This document shows positions 53,263-61,588 of a stretch of DNA of 64,000 nt, piece by piece. The stretch's first letter is position 1; every line of letters starts with the position of its first letter. The notes under the pieces are model-generated. The model had not been told where the DNA came from. It was given only the letters and a program-made list of their open reading frames with translations, and did not search any database. Source of the stretch: Actinomyces sp. ph3 (GTDB taxonomy: Bacteria > Actinomycetota > Actinomycetes > Actinomycetales > Actinomycetaceae); the NCBI RefSeq assembly GCF_000308055.1, contig NZ_CAGY01000001.1, forward strand, positions 124,001 to 188,000. The letters run 5' to 3'. The position numbers and the translations under genes were made by a program.

Positions 53263-55251
53263 TCACTGGCGCTTGAATGGATCATTGACACTCTGGGTTC
53301 CATCGACCTGGATGTCTTCGCCAAGCTTCCAGGGGACGATGGTAAGAACAACGCCGGGGATTCGTAGAAGAGATCGAGATAACCGCAACGCCATCTGGTT
53401 ATGGAGAATGTTCTCCCACCAGTGTCGAACCAAGAACTCTGGAATATACACAACCAGCATTTCTTCTGGCGACCGCTGACGCCTTGAACGTACATAAGAA
53501 ATGACGATTTGTGTGATGTCCCTAAATGGTGAGGCGACGAGCGTCAAAGGAACAGGAAGACCTGATTCCTTCCATTCGCGACGAATATGCTTTTCTTCCT
53601 CGAGGTCCGAGACGACTGAAACAATTTCCAAATTGATGGGAGCCTGCGCGCGTGCCGTCGCAATGGCACGCATTGAAGGCTTCGATAAATTCGAGACCAA
53701 AACCAAAGCGCGAACACGTGAAGGCAGCGCACGCCGCGTATGCCAATCCTCTACCCGCAGCTGGCCACGAATGGTGTCATAGTGGCGGCGAATTAAACGC
53801 TGGATGGTGAAGACCAGAGCGATAAGCAAAACGGTGATCCAAGCACCGTGAGTAAATTTCGTGACCAGAACGACAGCAAGAACGAATCCGGTCATCATAA
53901 AGCCGATGATGTTCACAGAACGCGAGCGAAGCACCTTGCTGCGTTCACTGCCATTTTGTGGAAGGCGCAGGCGTTTATTCCAGTGGCGGATCATTCCCAG
54001 TTGGGAAAGCGTAAACGAAACGAAAACACCGACTACATAGAGCTGGATCAATCGGGTGACGCTTGCATCGAAAAGAATCACCAATGCCGAGGCGCCCACA
54101 GCGAGGGCCATGATGCCATTGGAGTACGACAGGCGATCACCACGCTTGTAAAGCTGACGAGGCAGGAAGGAGTCACGCGAGAGAACCGAGGCCAGGGTTG
54201 GGAAGCCGTTGAAAGCGGTGTTTGCCGCAAGGATCAAAATAAAGCCCGTCACTGCGGTCACGAAAATGAAGAGAAGCGAGCCGTCGCCAAAAATCGTCGA
54301 GGCCAATTGGCTGATCACCGGAGCGAAGTGCACATCAGGTTGGGCGCTACCGTGGAGATAAACCATCGAGGTATCGTCAACCATCTGCAGCCCCGTATAA
54401 CGCGCTAATACGAGGATGGAGATCATCATCGAAGCGGCGATACCTCCGAGCATCAGCAGGGTAATTCCTGCGTTGCGCGACTTAGGACGCTTAAAGTTCG
54501 GGACGCCGTTTGAAATGGCTTCAACCCCCGTTAAGGCCGCGCAGCCAGAAGAGAAAGCACGCATGAGCAAGAAAACCCCACCCAAACCGGTCAGCCCATC
54601 AAGGTGAGAACTTGCTGCATGGATGTCATAAGCAGCGCTATCCGCCATGGGAAGATTCCCCATGAACAGACGGACGAAGCCAACAATGATCATCACTGCA
54701 ATAGCTATCATGTAGGCATAGGTTGGGATCGCAAATGCTGTCCCCGCTTCTCGCGTTCCTCGCAGGTTGACCAAAGTAAGGAAAATAATTAGTCCAACCG
54801 CAATGGGAACTTCTGAACCACGCAGACCCGGGAAGATCGTGGTCAGGTAGTTTGCGCCGGAAGAGATTGACACCGCTACAGTCAATACATAGTCGACAAG
54901 AAGTGCCGAGGCCACGAGTAGTCCCCAGCTGGGACCAAGATTCGTCGTGACGACCTCGTAGTCCCCGCCGCCTGAAGGGTAGGCATGAACGGTTTGCCGA
55001 TAAGACAGAACAACGACAGCCAAAACGCAGGCGACAACTACACCGACCCACACCGACTTAATGAGAGCAAGAGAGCCTGCCAATGCAAGTGTGAGGAGAA
55101 TTTCATCCGGTGCGTAGGCAACAGACGAAAGCGCATCAGAAGCATAGATCGGAAGAGCAAGCCTCTTTGGGAGAAGTTGACGGGCCGCCGCCTTGGAACG
55201 AATAGGACGTCCGATTAAAACGCGTTTTGCGGACTCAACGAATGATGACAC
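53263..55251 (-). CDS. APC-superfamily transporter, KimA-like potassium importer
   Basis: Membrane protein of 662 aa with about 12 transmembrane helices (to about residue 480) and a C-terminal cytoplasmic domain of about 180 residues (VRALVLVSNLSKPSMRAIATA, LVVYIPEFLVRHWWENILHNQ). The N-terminus LPIYASDALSSVAYAPDEILLTL and the motif YPSGGGDYEVV match the KUP-related KimA/YdaO group. It is divergent from two TrkA-type genes, the arrangement seen in mycobacteria (Rv2690c with ceoB-ceoC), which favours K+ over amino acids. I see no c-di-AMP riboswitch in the 107-bp divergent region. Confidence 0.82.
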   Translation of the reverse strand: MSSFVESAKRVLIGRPIRSKAAARQLLPKRLALPIYASDALSSVAYAPDEILLTLALAGSLALIKSVWVGVVVACVLAVVVLSYRQTVHAYPSGGGDYEVVTTNLGPSWGLLVASALLVDYVLTVAVSISSGANYLTTIFPGLRGSEVPIAVGLIIFLTLVNLRGTREAGTAFAIPTYAYMIAIAVMIIVGFVRLFMGNLPMADSAAYDIHAASSHLDGLTGLGGVFLLMRAFSSGCAALTGVEAISNGVPNFKRPKSRNAGITLLMLGGIAASMMISILVLARYTGLQMVDDTSMVYLHGSAQPDVHFAPVISQLASTIFGDGSLLFIFVTAVTGFILILAANTAFNGFPTLASVLSRDSFLPRQLYKRGDRLSYSNGIMALAVGASALVILFDASVTRLIQLYVVGVFVSFTLSQLGMIRHWNKRLRLPQNGSERSKVLRSRSVNIIGFMMTGFVLAVVLVTKFTHGAWITVLLIALVFTIQRLIRRHYDTIRGQLRVEDWHTRRALPSRVRALVLVSNLSKPSMRAIATARAQAPINLEIVSVVSDLEEEKHIRREWKESGLPVPLTLVASPFRDITQIVISYVRSRRQRSPEEMLVVYIPEFLVRHWWENILHNQMALRLSRSLLRIPGVVLTIVPWKLGEDIQVDGTQSVNDPFKRQ

Positions 55252-55358
55252 CTCTTAAGCGTATCCTCTGGATGACAGAGCGTCACTTTTGGACGCGTAC
55301 AGAGCAACTTTTGAGTCAAACAGATGCCATGACCGCTTTGTGCGAGTAGCGTTGGAGT

Positions 55359-56024
55359 GTGCACTTTGTGATTATGGGATGCGGCCGAGTCGGCGCCAGT
55401 CTTGCCACTATTTTGGATGCGCAAGGCCACTCCGTCGCAGTCATTGACTCTGATTCCAAGGCTTTTCAACGCCTTCCTCAGGATTTTTCGGGCCGCCGAG
55501 TCACTGGACTTGGCATGGATCGCGATGCCTTAAAACAAGCGGGAATTAAAGATGCCTACGCCTTTGCTGCGGTATCAAATGGCGATAATTCGAACATTAT
55601 TGCCGCCCGTGTCGCACGCGAGACTTTCCATGTCGAGCGTGTTGTTGCTCGAATCTATGACCCCGAACGAGCCTTTGTATACGAACGTCTGGGAATTCCC
55701 ACAGTTGCTACAGTCAAACGAACGACGGAATCGGTGCTTCGCCGCCTGATGCCGCCTGATGCCGCAGTGACATGGACGCATCCCTCCGGACTGGTTTCTT
55801 TGGTCACCGCCACTCCAATCGCTGATTGGTACGGACTTTCTTTCCCGACAGTCGAGAACTTGACGGGTGAGCGGATTGCCTTCGTCTCCCGCCTAGGAAC
55901 AATTCTTCCCGCCCGTCCAGAGTTGGTTATTCAGGAACATGACCAGTTGTATTTCGCAATCTCTGGTGAAGACCCACTCCCCCTGCGTGACATCTTGACA
56001 CGCGCACCACGCCTTGAGGACTAA
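55359..56024 (+). CDS. ceoB: TrkA/Ceo-type potassium regulatory protein (first)
   Basis: RCK protein of 221 aa. The N-terminal Rossmann domain shows FVIMGCGRVGASLATILDAQGHSVAVID, the nucleotide-binding GxGxxG with the acidic residue after the second strand. The C-terminal TrkA-C domain occupies about residues 140-215 (PIADWYGLSFPTVENLTGERIAFVSR, EHDQLYFAISGEDP). It is a regulatory subunit of a potassium transporter. It starts with GTG at 55359 and is three bases upstream of the second copy; divergent from the KimA-like gene. Confidence 0.9.
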   Translation: MHFVIMGCGRVGASLATILDAQGHSVAVIDSDSKAFQRLPQDFSGRRVTGLGMDRDALKQAGIKDAYAFAAVSNGDNSNIIAARVARETFHVERVVARIYDPERAFVYERLGIPTVATVKRTTESVLRRLMPPDAAVTWTHPSGLVSLVTATPIADWYGLSFPTVENLTGERIAFVSRLGTILPARPELVIQEHDQLYFAISGEDPLPLRDILTRAPRLED

Positions 56025-56027
56025 GAG

Positions 56028-56711
56028 ATGAAGATTGTTATCGCCGGCGCCGGTTCCGTGGGACGTTCGGTTGCTCTTGAACTACTCGATCACGGTCACG
56101 ACGTGACCTTAATCGATAAGAAACCCGACCAGCTGCGTGTCGCTTCAGTAGCTGACGCCGAATGGATTCTTGCCGATGCGTGCTCGCCCGAAGCGCTTTC
56201 GGAAGCGGGCGTGCGTGATGCCGATGTCGTCTTGGCAGCAACCGGTGACGACAAAGCAAATTTGGTCATTTCGCTTCTTGCAAAGACCGAGTTCGCTGTC
56301 CCACGTGTTGTTGCACGCCAAAACAATCCAAAGAACGAATGGCTGTTTGACGCCTCCTGGGGCGTGGACGTTCCAGTTTCGACTCCGCGAATCATGACTG
56401 CTTTGGTCGAGGAAGCGATCTCTGTCGGAACCCCGGTGAAGCTCTTCGCCTTCCATTCTGCACAGGCAGCGATGTACGCCTTCGTCTTGCCGGACAACTC
56501 CCCAATCATTGGCAGGAGCATTGGCGATGTCGCATTCCCACCTCGTGTTGTCTTGAGTGCGCTCTTACGCGATGGTGCACCTTTTGCACCTCAGGCGGAT
56601 GATTCCTATCAGGCTGGGGATGAACTCGTCCTGTTGATTTCAGATCGCGGAGGTCAGGTTCTCACCGCATTGAACCGCATGCTGACACAGGAAGTGGAAA
56701 CCGAGGCCTAG
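56028..56711 (+). CDS. ceoC: TrkA/Ceo-type potassium regulatory protein (second)
   Basis: Second RCK protein, 227 aa. Nucleotide-binding MKIVIAGAGSVGRSVALELLDHGHDVTLIDKKP at the N-terminus, TrkA-C domain at about residues 140-220 (SPIIGRSIGDVAFPPRVVLSALLRDGAPFAPQADDSYQAGDELVLLI). It pairs with the upstream gene three bases away, so a heteromeric regulatory ring is plausible. No TrkH-type pore gene is in the window; the KimA-like transporter is the nearest candidate partner. Confidence 0.9.
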   Translation: MKIVIAGAGSVGRSVALELLDHGHDVTLIDKKPDQLRVASVADAEWILADACSPEALSEAGVRDADVVLAATGDDKANLVISLLAKTEFAVPRVVARQNNPKNEWLFDASWGVDVPVSTPRIMTALVEEAISVGTPVKLFAFHSAQAAMYAFVLPDNSPIIGRSIGDVAFPPRVVLSALLRDGAPFAPQADDSYQAGDELVLLISDRGGQVLTALNRMLTQEVETEA

Positions 56712-56719
56712 ATAGAGGG

Positions 56720-57391
56720 CTAGTCTTTTTCAGAATCCTGCGCAGAATCGGAACGCGCATGATGCAGGCGGAAATCATCCTTCAAGAGCCACCAGGTCAG
56801 CCAGGCAACAGGAATAAAAAGCGGGATTCCCAGCGCGATCTTCATTGCTGAAAGCCATGCGACTTGTTCACTCAGCCACAGGGGTACCTGAACAGCCAGG
56901 CGGATGATGAAGACTGCAGACCATGCCAAGGTCAGCCACACGCATTTAGCTGCGAGATCGCGCGACTCCGGCTCTTTCACCCAACGAATGGAACGCCCGG
57001 TTAAGAGTCCAAAAAGTACCGAAACTAGCGGCCACCCAATAACCAAGCTGACCAGTAAGACCAATGCCCATGCTGCGTTTGTCACAAGGCCCCAGGTGAA
57101 GAAGTTAATTCCCTTCCCCGAAACCAGTGCCCATACCAAAGCAATCCCAACCCCAAGCAGTCCTGATAGAGATTGGACAATCGACTGGCGCTGAATGAGA
57201 CGGATGATTGCAAATAGCACTGAGCACAATGCCGATGCGATCGCGGAGGACAGCAGCGCACCACTGACTAGGTAACAGCCTAAGAATACGAGGCCGGGAA
57301 CCACGGCCTCGGCAATACCTCGCGCTCCCCCAAGAACGTCGGAGGCCGAAAACTCATCTTGGGAAAGCCACGCGTATCGGTTATTCGACAT
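56720..57391 (-). CDS. DUF3159 membrane protein
   Basis: Actinobacterial membrane protein of about 223 aa with six hydrophobic segments (AEAVVPGLVFLGCYLVSGALL, SLSGLLGVGIALVWALVSGKG, WALVLLVSLVIGWPLVSVLFGLLTG and others). The DUF3159 features GKGINFFTWGLVTNAAWAL and the intracellular WLLKDDF end are present. ATG at 57391 follows AGAGGA and overlaps the OB-fold gene by 11 bp. The order TrkA pair, DUF3159, OB-fold, DUF3710, DUF4193 matches mycobacteria. Function unknown. Confidence 0.85.
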   Translation of the reverse strand: MSNNRYAWLSQDEFSASDVLGGARGIAEAVVPGLVFLGCYLVSGALLSSAIASALCSVLFAIIRLIQRQSIVQSLSGLLGVGIALVWALVSGKGINFFTWGLVTNAAWALVLLVSLVIGWPLVSVLFGLLTGRSIRWVKEPESRDLAAKCVWLTLAWSAVFIIRLAVQVPLWLSEQVAWLSAMKIALGIPLFIPVAWLTWWLLKDDFRLHHARSDSAQDSEKD

Positions 57392-57758
57392 TGTCCTCTG
57401 CAATCAGACGGTAGAGCGGGTTCGTCATCACTTTTACCCCATTACTGACACCAATTGTTCCCTCGACTTCGAGGTGAACTCCCGCATGCATACCGGGGAT
57501 ATCACTGCGTCCCGGCCAGCGAAGCACAATTGTCCCCGTTCCGTCAAAGAGAGTGGCATCAATCAGCGGACGAATAATTTCCGGATAGTAGGTGACCGAT
57601 TGAATCGTCCCAAAGAGAACCGCTTTTTGACGATCCTGAACGTCGGCAACGGCTAAACGCCCGCGTTCTTCCCGGCTCTGTTTCTCATCGTTGGCGTCGA
57701 TGTCTTCACGACTCAGTGAAAGCCTTTTCACTGCGCGATCGATGAGTTTCTTAAACAT
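57381..57758 (-). CDS. OB-fold nucleic-acid-binding-like protein
   Basis: Protein of about 125 aa. A basic N-terminal helix (FKKLIDRAVKRLSLSREDID) is followed by an OB-fold (KAVLFGTIQSVTYYPEIIRPLIDATLFDGTGTIVLRWPGR, HAGVHLEVEGTIGVSNGVKVMTNPLYRLI), similar to RecG wedge or tRNA-binding OB domains. ATG at 57758 is chosen because it gives this domain alone; it overlaps the DUF3710 stop by 8 bp. The longer frame reads through DUF3710. Ligand unknown. Confidence 0.8.
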   Translation of the reverse strand: MFKKLIDRAVKRLSLSREDIDANDEKQSREERGRLAVADVQDRQKAVLFGTIQSVTYYPEIIRPLIDATLFDGTGTIVLRWPGRSDIPGMHAGVHLEVEGTIGVSNGVKVMTNPLYRLIAEDNVE

Positions 57759-58395
57759 TGGGAACTCGTGTTGCGCTTTGATCGGGAAGATGAAGTGGCA
57801 ATAGATCCAGTCGCGGTCGAGGTTCGTCGCCGCGGACGACAACAACGCGGTCGATGAGTTCCTCGAAGTCATCAGCTTCTTGACCGCCCAATGCTGCAGG
57901 ACCGACCATGTCGATTCGCGCGAACCAACGGTCACCCTCACGTCCGATAATTCGGGTCCGCGTGGTGCCCTTCTTCCCATCGGGAAGCGTCACTGCCTCA
58001 TCAACTTCAAGCTCATCACCATAGCGAGTGTGCTTTTCACGAACAGTACTACCGCCCTCTTCATAGGCGGCGCGAATCTGCGGACGAAGTTCATCCCAGG
58101 TTCCACCCGAACGCGGCGCAGCGGCAATAGAGAACTGGAGCCCCGAAGAAGCGAGCACCAACATAATTCGAATGATGCTTTGACCATCTTCGCCAGCTTG
58201 TGCACGAATCTGCATTCCAGGTACGGCAGGAATGCGCAGTGAACCTAGGTCAACATAATCGACCGAGGTATCAACTTCGTATTCTTCGCGGGGGCCGGGG
58301 ATCTGCCACAGTTCTGACTCGTCGTAGAGCTGGGGGCGTACTTCCTCTTCTACCTCTTCTTGAACAGTGTCTTCCTTGCGTGAACGTCCGAACAT
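57751..58395 (-). CDS. DUF3710 family protein
   Basis: Conserved actinobacterial protein of 214 aa. Family signatures: GPREEYEVDTSVDYVDLGSLRIPAVPGMQIRAQ, LQFSIAAAPRSGGTWDELRPQIRAAYEEGG and GREGDRWFARIDMVGPAAL. No catalytic residues are obvious. In most actinobacteria it lies next to dut; here dut is not adjacent, and DUF4193 is the next gene upstream. Function unknown. Confidence 0.85.
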   Translation of the reverse strand: MFGRSRKEDTVQEEVEEEVRPQLYDESELWQIPGPREEYEVDTSVDYVDLGSLRIPAVPGMQIRAQAGEDGQSIIRIMLVLASSGLQFSIAAAPRSGGTWDELRPQIRAAYEEGGSTVREKHTRYGDELEVDEAVTLPDGKKGTTRTRIIGREGDRWFARIDMVGPAALGGQEADDFEELIDRVVVVRGDEPRPRLDLLPLHLPDQSATRVPNV

Positions 58396-58413
58396 AACTG
58401 AATTATCTCACGC

Positions 58414-58716
58414 TCAGCCAGCACACTCAGTGCAGACGGGCTGTCCATTGTCATCGACGTAGGCAAGCTGAGAAGCGTGATGGACCAAGAAGCACATCGA
58501 GCAGGTGAATTCGTCATCCTGCTTGGGGACAACGTGAACCGTCAGTTCTTCCTTCGAAAGATCTGCACCGGGGAGCTCAAAATTCTCTGCGGCCTCATTT
58601 TCATCCTCGTCGACATTCGCCGAACCAGAATCATTGCGACGCGACTTCAGCTCCTCAATGGAGTCTTCAGCAACATCGTCGTCATTCTTACGAGGTGCAT
58701 CGTAATCGGTGGCCAT
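58414..58716 (-). CDS. DUF4193 zinc-ribbon protein
   Basis: Small acidic protein of about 100 aa. The N-terminal half is rich in Asp, Glu and Asn; the C-terminal half has a zinc-ribbon with FTCSMCFL and PVCTECAG, the four-cysteine DUF4193 signature also containing HHASQLA. ATG at 58716 follows GGGAGGA; longer starts add a basic stretch without family resemblance. Divergent from sepH. Probably metal-binding; role unknown. Confidence 0.87.
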   Translation of the reverse strand: MATDYDAPRKNDDDVAEDSIEELKSRRNDSGSANVDEDENEAAENFELPGADLSKEELTVHVVPKQDDEFTCSMCFLVHHASQLAYVDDNGQPVCTECAG

Positions 58717-58888
58717 CTTGTCCTCCCTTTTTCTCATCATGTATCGCGCTCCCGCGTAACACATTCGCTGCGCTGCAGGGTAACACGTTGAAAGTTTACG
58801 CGCTACTGAAAAGGACACGCGCCCCGGCAATCAAGGATTTTAACGCCATCTTTGAGAAAATTTGACCACGAAGCAAGGAGGAAAAGCG

Positions 58889-59860
58889 ATGATCGATCTT
58901 GATCTTCTCGGAGTAGGTGCTGACGAAGAAACACTGGTATTCACAGATAGTGAAGGCCGTCGTTACACCACCCCGATCACAGACGAACTGCGAGGTGCCG
59001 TCCGTCGCGATCGTCCGCGGATCGAGGCGATTACCGAAGATAAGCCCTTGCGTCCTCGTGAAATCCAAGCCTTGCTTCGCTCTGGTGCACGAGCTGTCGA
59101 TATCGCACGCGAACACAATGTTGAGGTCTCGCAAATCACTCGCTTCGAAGCTCCCGTTCAGGCAGAGAAGGATTATGCACTTCAGCGCGCCCTTTCCAGC
59201 CCTATTGGAAATCTTCCTGATTCGCCTGTTATGGGAGACTTGGTTGTTGACCGTCTGGCAGCCCGAGGAGTTTCCCCAGATTCTTTGCATTGGTCAGCAT
59301 CGCGCCAGGCCGATTCCCCTTGGGTCATTCACTTGACTTTCATTCAGGGTGCCGTCGAGCACGGTGCGCAGTGGCGTTTACAGGCTTCCGGCCATCTCGA
59401 GGCCATTGACGAGGAAGCCCGTTGGCTGACCGAGACCGCCTCCCCGACCGGAGTCCAGAGTTTTACTTCACTTCCTGTTCCGGCCCCCGTTTTCTCTGTG
59501 GATCGCTCTGATATCGAAGAACGTGAAGCACTGGTCGAGCAGCTCAATGCTCAACGCGGAAAGCCCCAAGAAATTGAGTATGAGCTCGATGATGAGGAAG
59601 ACGAAGAGGAGATCTCAGAGGAGCGTCCCCATCTGCCCGCCGGGGTTGAATCTTTGGCAGCGCGTATCCATTCTTTAACCGAGGCACGAAAGAGTTCCTC
59701 AGAGGTAAAAGAATCTGCGGAAACAACAGAGGCCGTTGAAGATCAACCCCTGCCGCTTGAACAGCTTGAAGATATTCCTCAAGCTCCCGCTGCTGCGAAA
59801 AAGTCAAAGAGGCGTTCCGTTCCAAGCTGGGACGAGATCGTTTTTGGCTCGCGTCCCTAA
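58889..59860 (+). CDS. sepH: Septation protein SepH (DUF3071)
   Basis: Actinobacterial division protein that binds FtsZ and promotes its assembly. About 323 aa. The N-terminal DUF3071 domain begins MIDLDLLGVGADEETLVFTDSEG and holds the helix-turn-helix LRPREIQALLRSGARAVDIAREHNVEVSQITRFE. A disordered, Glu-rich middle follows, and the tail is basic and conserved (KKSKRRSVPSWDEIVFGSRP). ATG at 58889 follows AAGGAGG. Tail-to-tail overlap of 4 bp with the next gene. With FtsR at 6 kb this window holds two FtsZ-linked factors. Confidence 0.94.
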   Translation: MIDLDLLGVGADEETLVFTDSEGRRYTTPITDELRGAVRRDRPRIEAITEDKPLRPREIQALLRSGARAVDIAREHNVEVSQITRFEAPVQAEKDYALQRALSSPIGNLPDSPVMGDLVVDRLAARGVSPDSLHWSASRQADSPWVIHLTFIQGAVEHGAQWRLQASGHLEAIDEEARWLTETASPTGVQSFTSLPVPAPVFSVDRSDIEEREALVEQLNAQRGKPQEIEYELDDEEDEEEISEERPHLPAGVESLAARIHSLTEARKSSSEVKESAETTEAVEDQPLPLEQLEDIPQAPAAAKKSKRRSVPSWDEIVFGSRP

Positions 59861-60999
59861 GCAAGCACCGCTAGCGGAATCAGCATTTCATCGGGTGTTA
59901 GAGAGCCGTGGACGCCGATCAGTGTCATAGCTCCCGAGCTTTGAGTGCGGCTATCGACTATCCCACCACGGCCTCGTGAGAAGACAACGAAATCACCAGT
60001 TTCGGCAAGACCTGGTCCCGTACCGATCAGTTCTGGTAGTTCATCAGCTCCCACTACCCATGCATCTTCGCCAAGGAATTCTTCCCAACGGTTACGTACC
60101 TGCAGTTCGTTCGTACCCGGAAGACAGTGAACATGAACTGCTCGTGTTTCCCCAGCGACTGCGCGCACGCCCTGACTTAAGGGAGATAGCTCGGCGATGT
60201 TATAGAGCCGGTCAAAATCAATATTCACCATGCCGTGGTCGGCGGTGAGAACAACGCGAACATCGTCTGGAAGCGAGCTCAGGAAACGTCCAAGTCCCGC
60301 ATCGAAGTCTTCTAAGGCATCACTCCACTGAGTTGATCCAACCCCGTGAGCATGACCGGCGGCATCGATATCAGACCAATAGAGATATACCAACTTCGTG
60401 CCAGAGCGAATCTGGTCAATTGCCGCCTGGCACCGTTCTTCCCATGACGTAGCCGGCACGAAACGAGCACCTCGAAGAGCGGCTGAAGTGAGTCCAGAAC
60501 CAGCAAACTTGGCTGGAAGGATGGTCGCGCACGGGACCGAAGCAGCAGAAAGCTCTTCGAAGAAGGTCGGGCATTCTTGCCACTGCATTGGATCGATCCC
60601 ATCCGTGAAGGCAAGCAGGTTAAAGAGGCGCTCGCCATGAAGGACGCTGTAACCAACCATGCGGGTGCGACCAGGAAGCTGACCCGTTCCGCAGGCGGTA
60701 ATACCTGCAGCAGTCGTCGATGGGACAACCGAGTAAGCAGTGTGGATCTGATCCCGGAATCCACGAAGGTTTCGCGCGTGTCCTAAGTGATCCATTAGAG
60801 GAATGAAGCCCAGGCCGTCAACCAGAATGACTACTGCGGCTTTGGCTCGTTCCAGTCCCAAACTTGAGGAAAGATCGGGCCGAGCGAGCGATAATTCGGG
60901 TTCAACTGCTCCCATCACTGCGGGAATCACCTGCGTCAGACGAAAATCATCCGCGCTCGGTAAGGAGGCTCCTGTAGCCCGGAGATGGTCATTGAGCAT
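59857..60999 (-). CDS. Alkaline-phosphatase-fold nucleotide pyrophosphatase/phosphodiesterase
   Basis: Metal-dependent phosphohydrolase of about 380 aa from the type I phosphodiesterase/nucleotide pyrophosphatase group. Motifs: VVILVDGLGF (metal Asp), SVVPSTTAAGITACGTG (nucleophile Thr), YWSDIDAAGHAHG (metal Asp and His) and VVLTADHGMVNI (metal Asp-His). It has no signal peptide, so likely cytosolic. ATG at 60999 overlaps the DUF5998 stop by 11 bp; the longer frame duplicates DUF5998 sequence. This gene beside DUF5998 and parC is a common actinobacterial arrangement. Confidence 0.88.
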   Translation of the reverse strand: MLNDHLRATGASLPSADDFRLTQVIPAVMGAVEPELSLARPDLSSSLGLERAKAAVVILVDGLGFIPLMDHLGHARNLRGFRDQIHTAYSVVPSTTAAGITACGTGQLPGRTRMVGYSVLHGERLFNLLAFTDGIDPMQWQECPTFFEELSAASVPCATILPAKFAGSGLTSAALRGARFVPATSWEERCQAAIDQIRSGTKLVYLYWSDIDAAGHAHGVGSTQWSDALEDFDAGLGRFLSSLPDDVRVVLTADHGMVNIDFDRLYNIAELSPLSQGVRAVAGETRAVHVHCLPGTNELQVRNRWEEFLGEDAWVVGADELPELIGTGPGLAETGDFVVFSRGRGGIVDSRTQSSGAMTLIGVHGSLTPDEMLIPLAVLA

Positions 61000-61522
61000 T
61001 ACGGACCACCTCAAGAAGAGCATCAACCAAAACTTGAGCGTCCGTATATGTACGCGAGCCATCTGCCAGCTGCGAGACTCGAAGAGAAATATCATCGGGA
61101 TAGCTACGGGCCATGAAACCATGATCGGCTTGGCATGTCGGATCATCGCAGCGGAGCTGTTCAATATCGCTGCGCTTTTGAGAGCCCATATCGATGCTGA
61201 TCGTCATCTCAGACACCTCGTGTCCCTGAGTGGGATCAGCAATGACTTCTTGAACTGAAACTCCCGATATCGCACGAATAGGACGGGCAGCCGAAACTAC
61301 AACAGCACTGTGGTTATCTCCCTCATCTACGTGTACCTGAATGAAGCAACGCTGAGTCAGAACAAGAACTGTTAAGTGGCGGAACATTGACCCGCGATCG
61401 AATGCCGCTTCAACCTGCACAAGCGACGCACGGACCTCTTCATTGCCGAGTAAGCGATGAACGGCTCGAATTGCAAGGTCAGGGAAGAAGCCAGCACGCT
61501 CGATATCGCGATCTAATTTCAC
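60989..61522 (-). CDS. DUF5998 family protein
   Basis: Actinobacterial conserved protein of 177 aa, recognised by LDRDIERAGFFPDLAIRAVHRLLGNEEV, the beta-rich GSMFRHLTVLVLTQRCFIQVHVDE and the C-terminal DPTCQADHGFMARSYPDDISLRVS. The two cysteines near the end (RCDDPTCQADH) are not enough for a zinc site. It is divergent from parC, 66 bp apart. Function unknown. Confidence 0.85.
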   Translation of the reverse strand: MKLDRDIERAGFFPDLAIRAVHRLLGNEEVRASLVQVEAAFDRGSMFRHLTVLVLTQRCFIQVHVDEGDNHSAVVVSAARPIRAISGVSVQEVIADPTQGHEVSEMTISIDMGSQKRSDIEQLRCDDPTCQADHGFMARSYPDDISLRVSQLADGSRTYTDAQVLVDALLEVVRNAQ

Positions 61523-61588
61523 CGTCTAATTCTATCAAGAGCGGCGTGTACCTGGCGGTTTTACGCCAATTTCGTAGAGAATCGACCC

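Noticed and set aside
55252-55358. Possible c-di-AMP (ydaO-type) riboswitch upstream of the KimA-like gene
   Set aside because: The divergent region is only 107 bp and lacks the conserved blocks of that riboswitch; only a short ACTTTTG repeat is visible.
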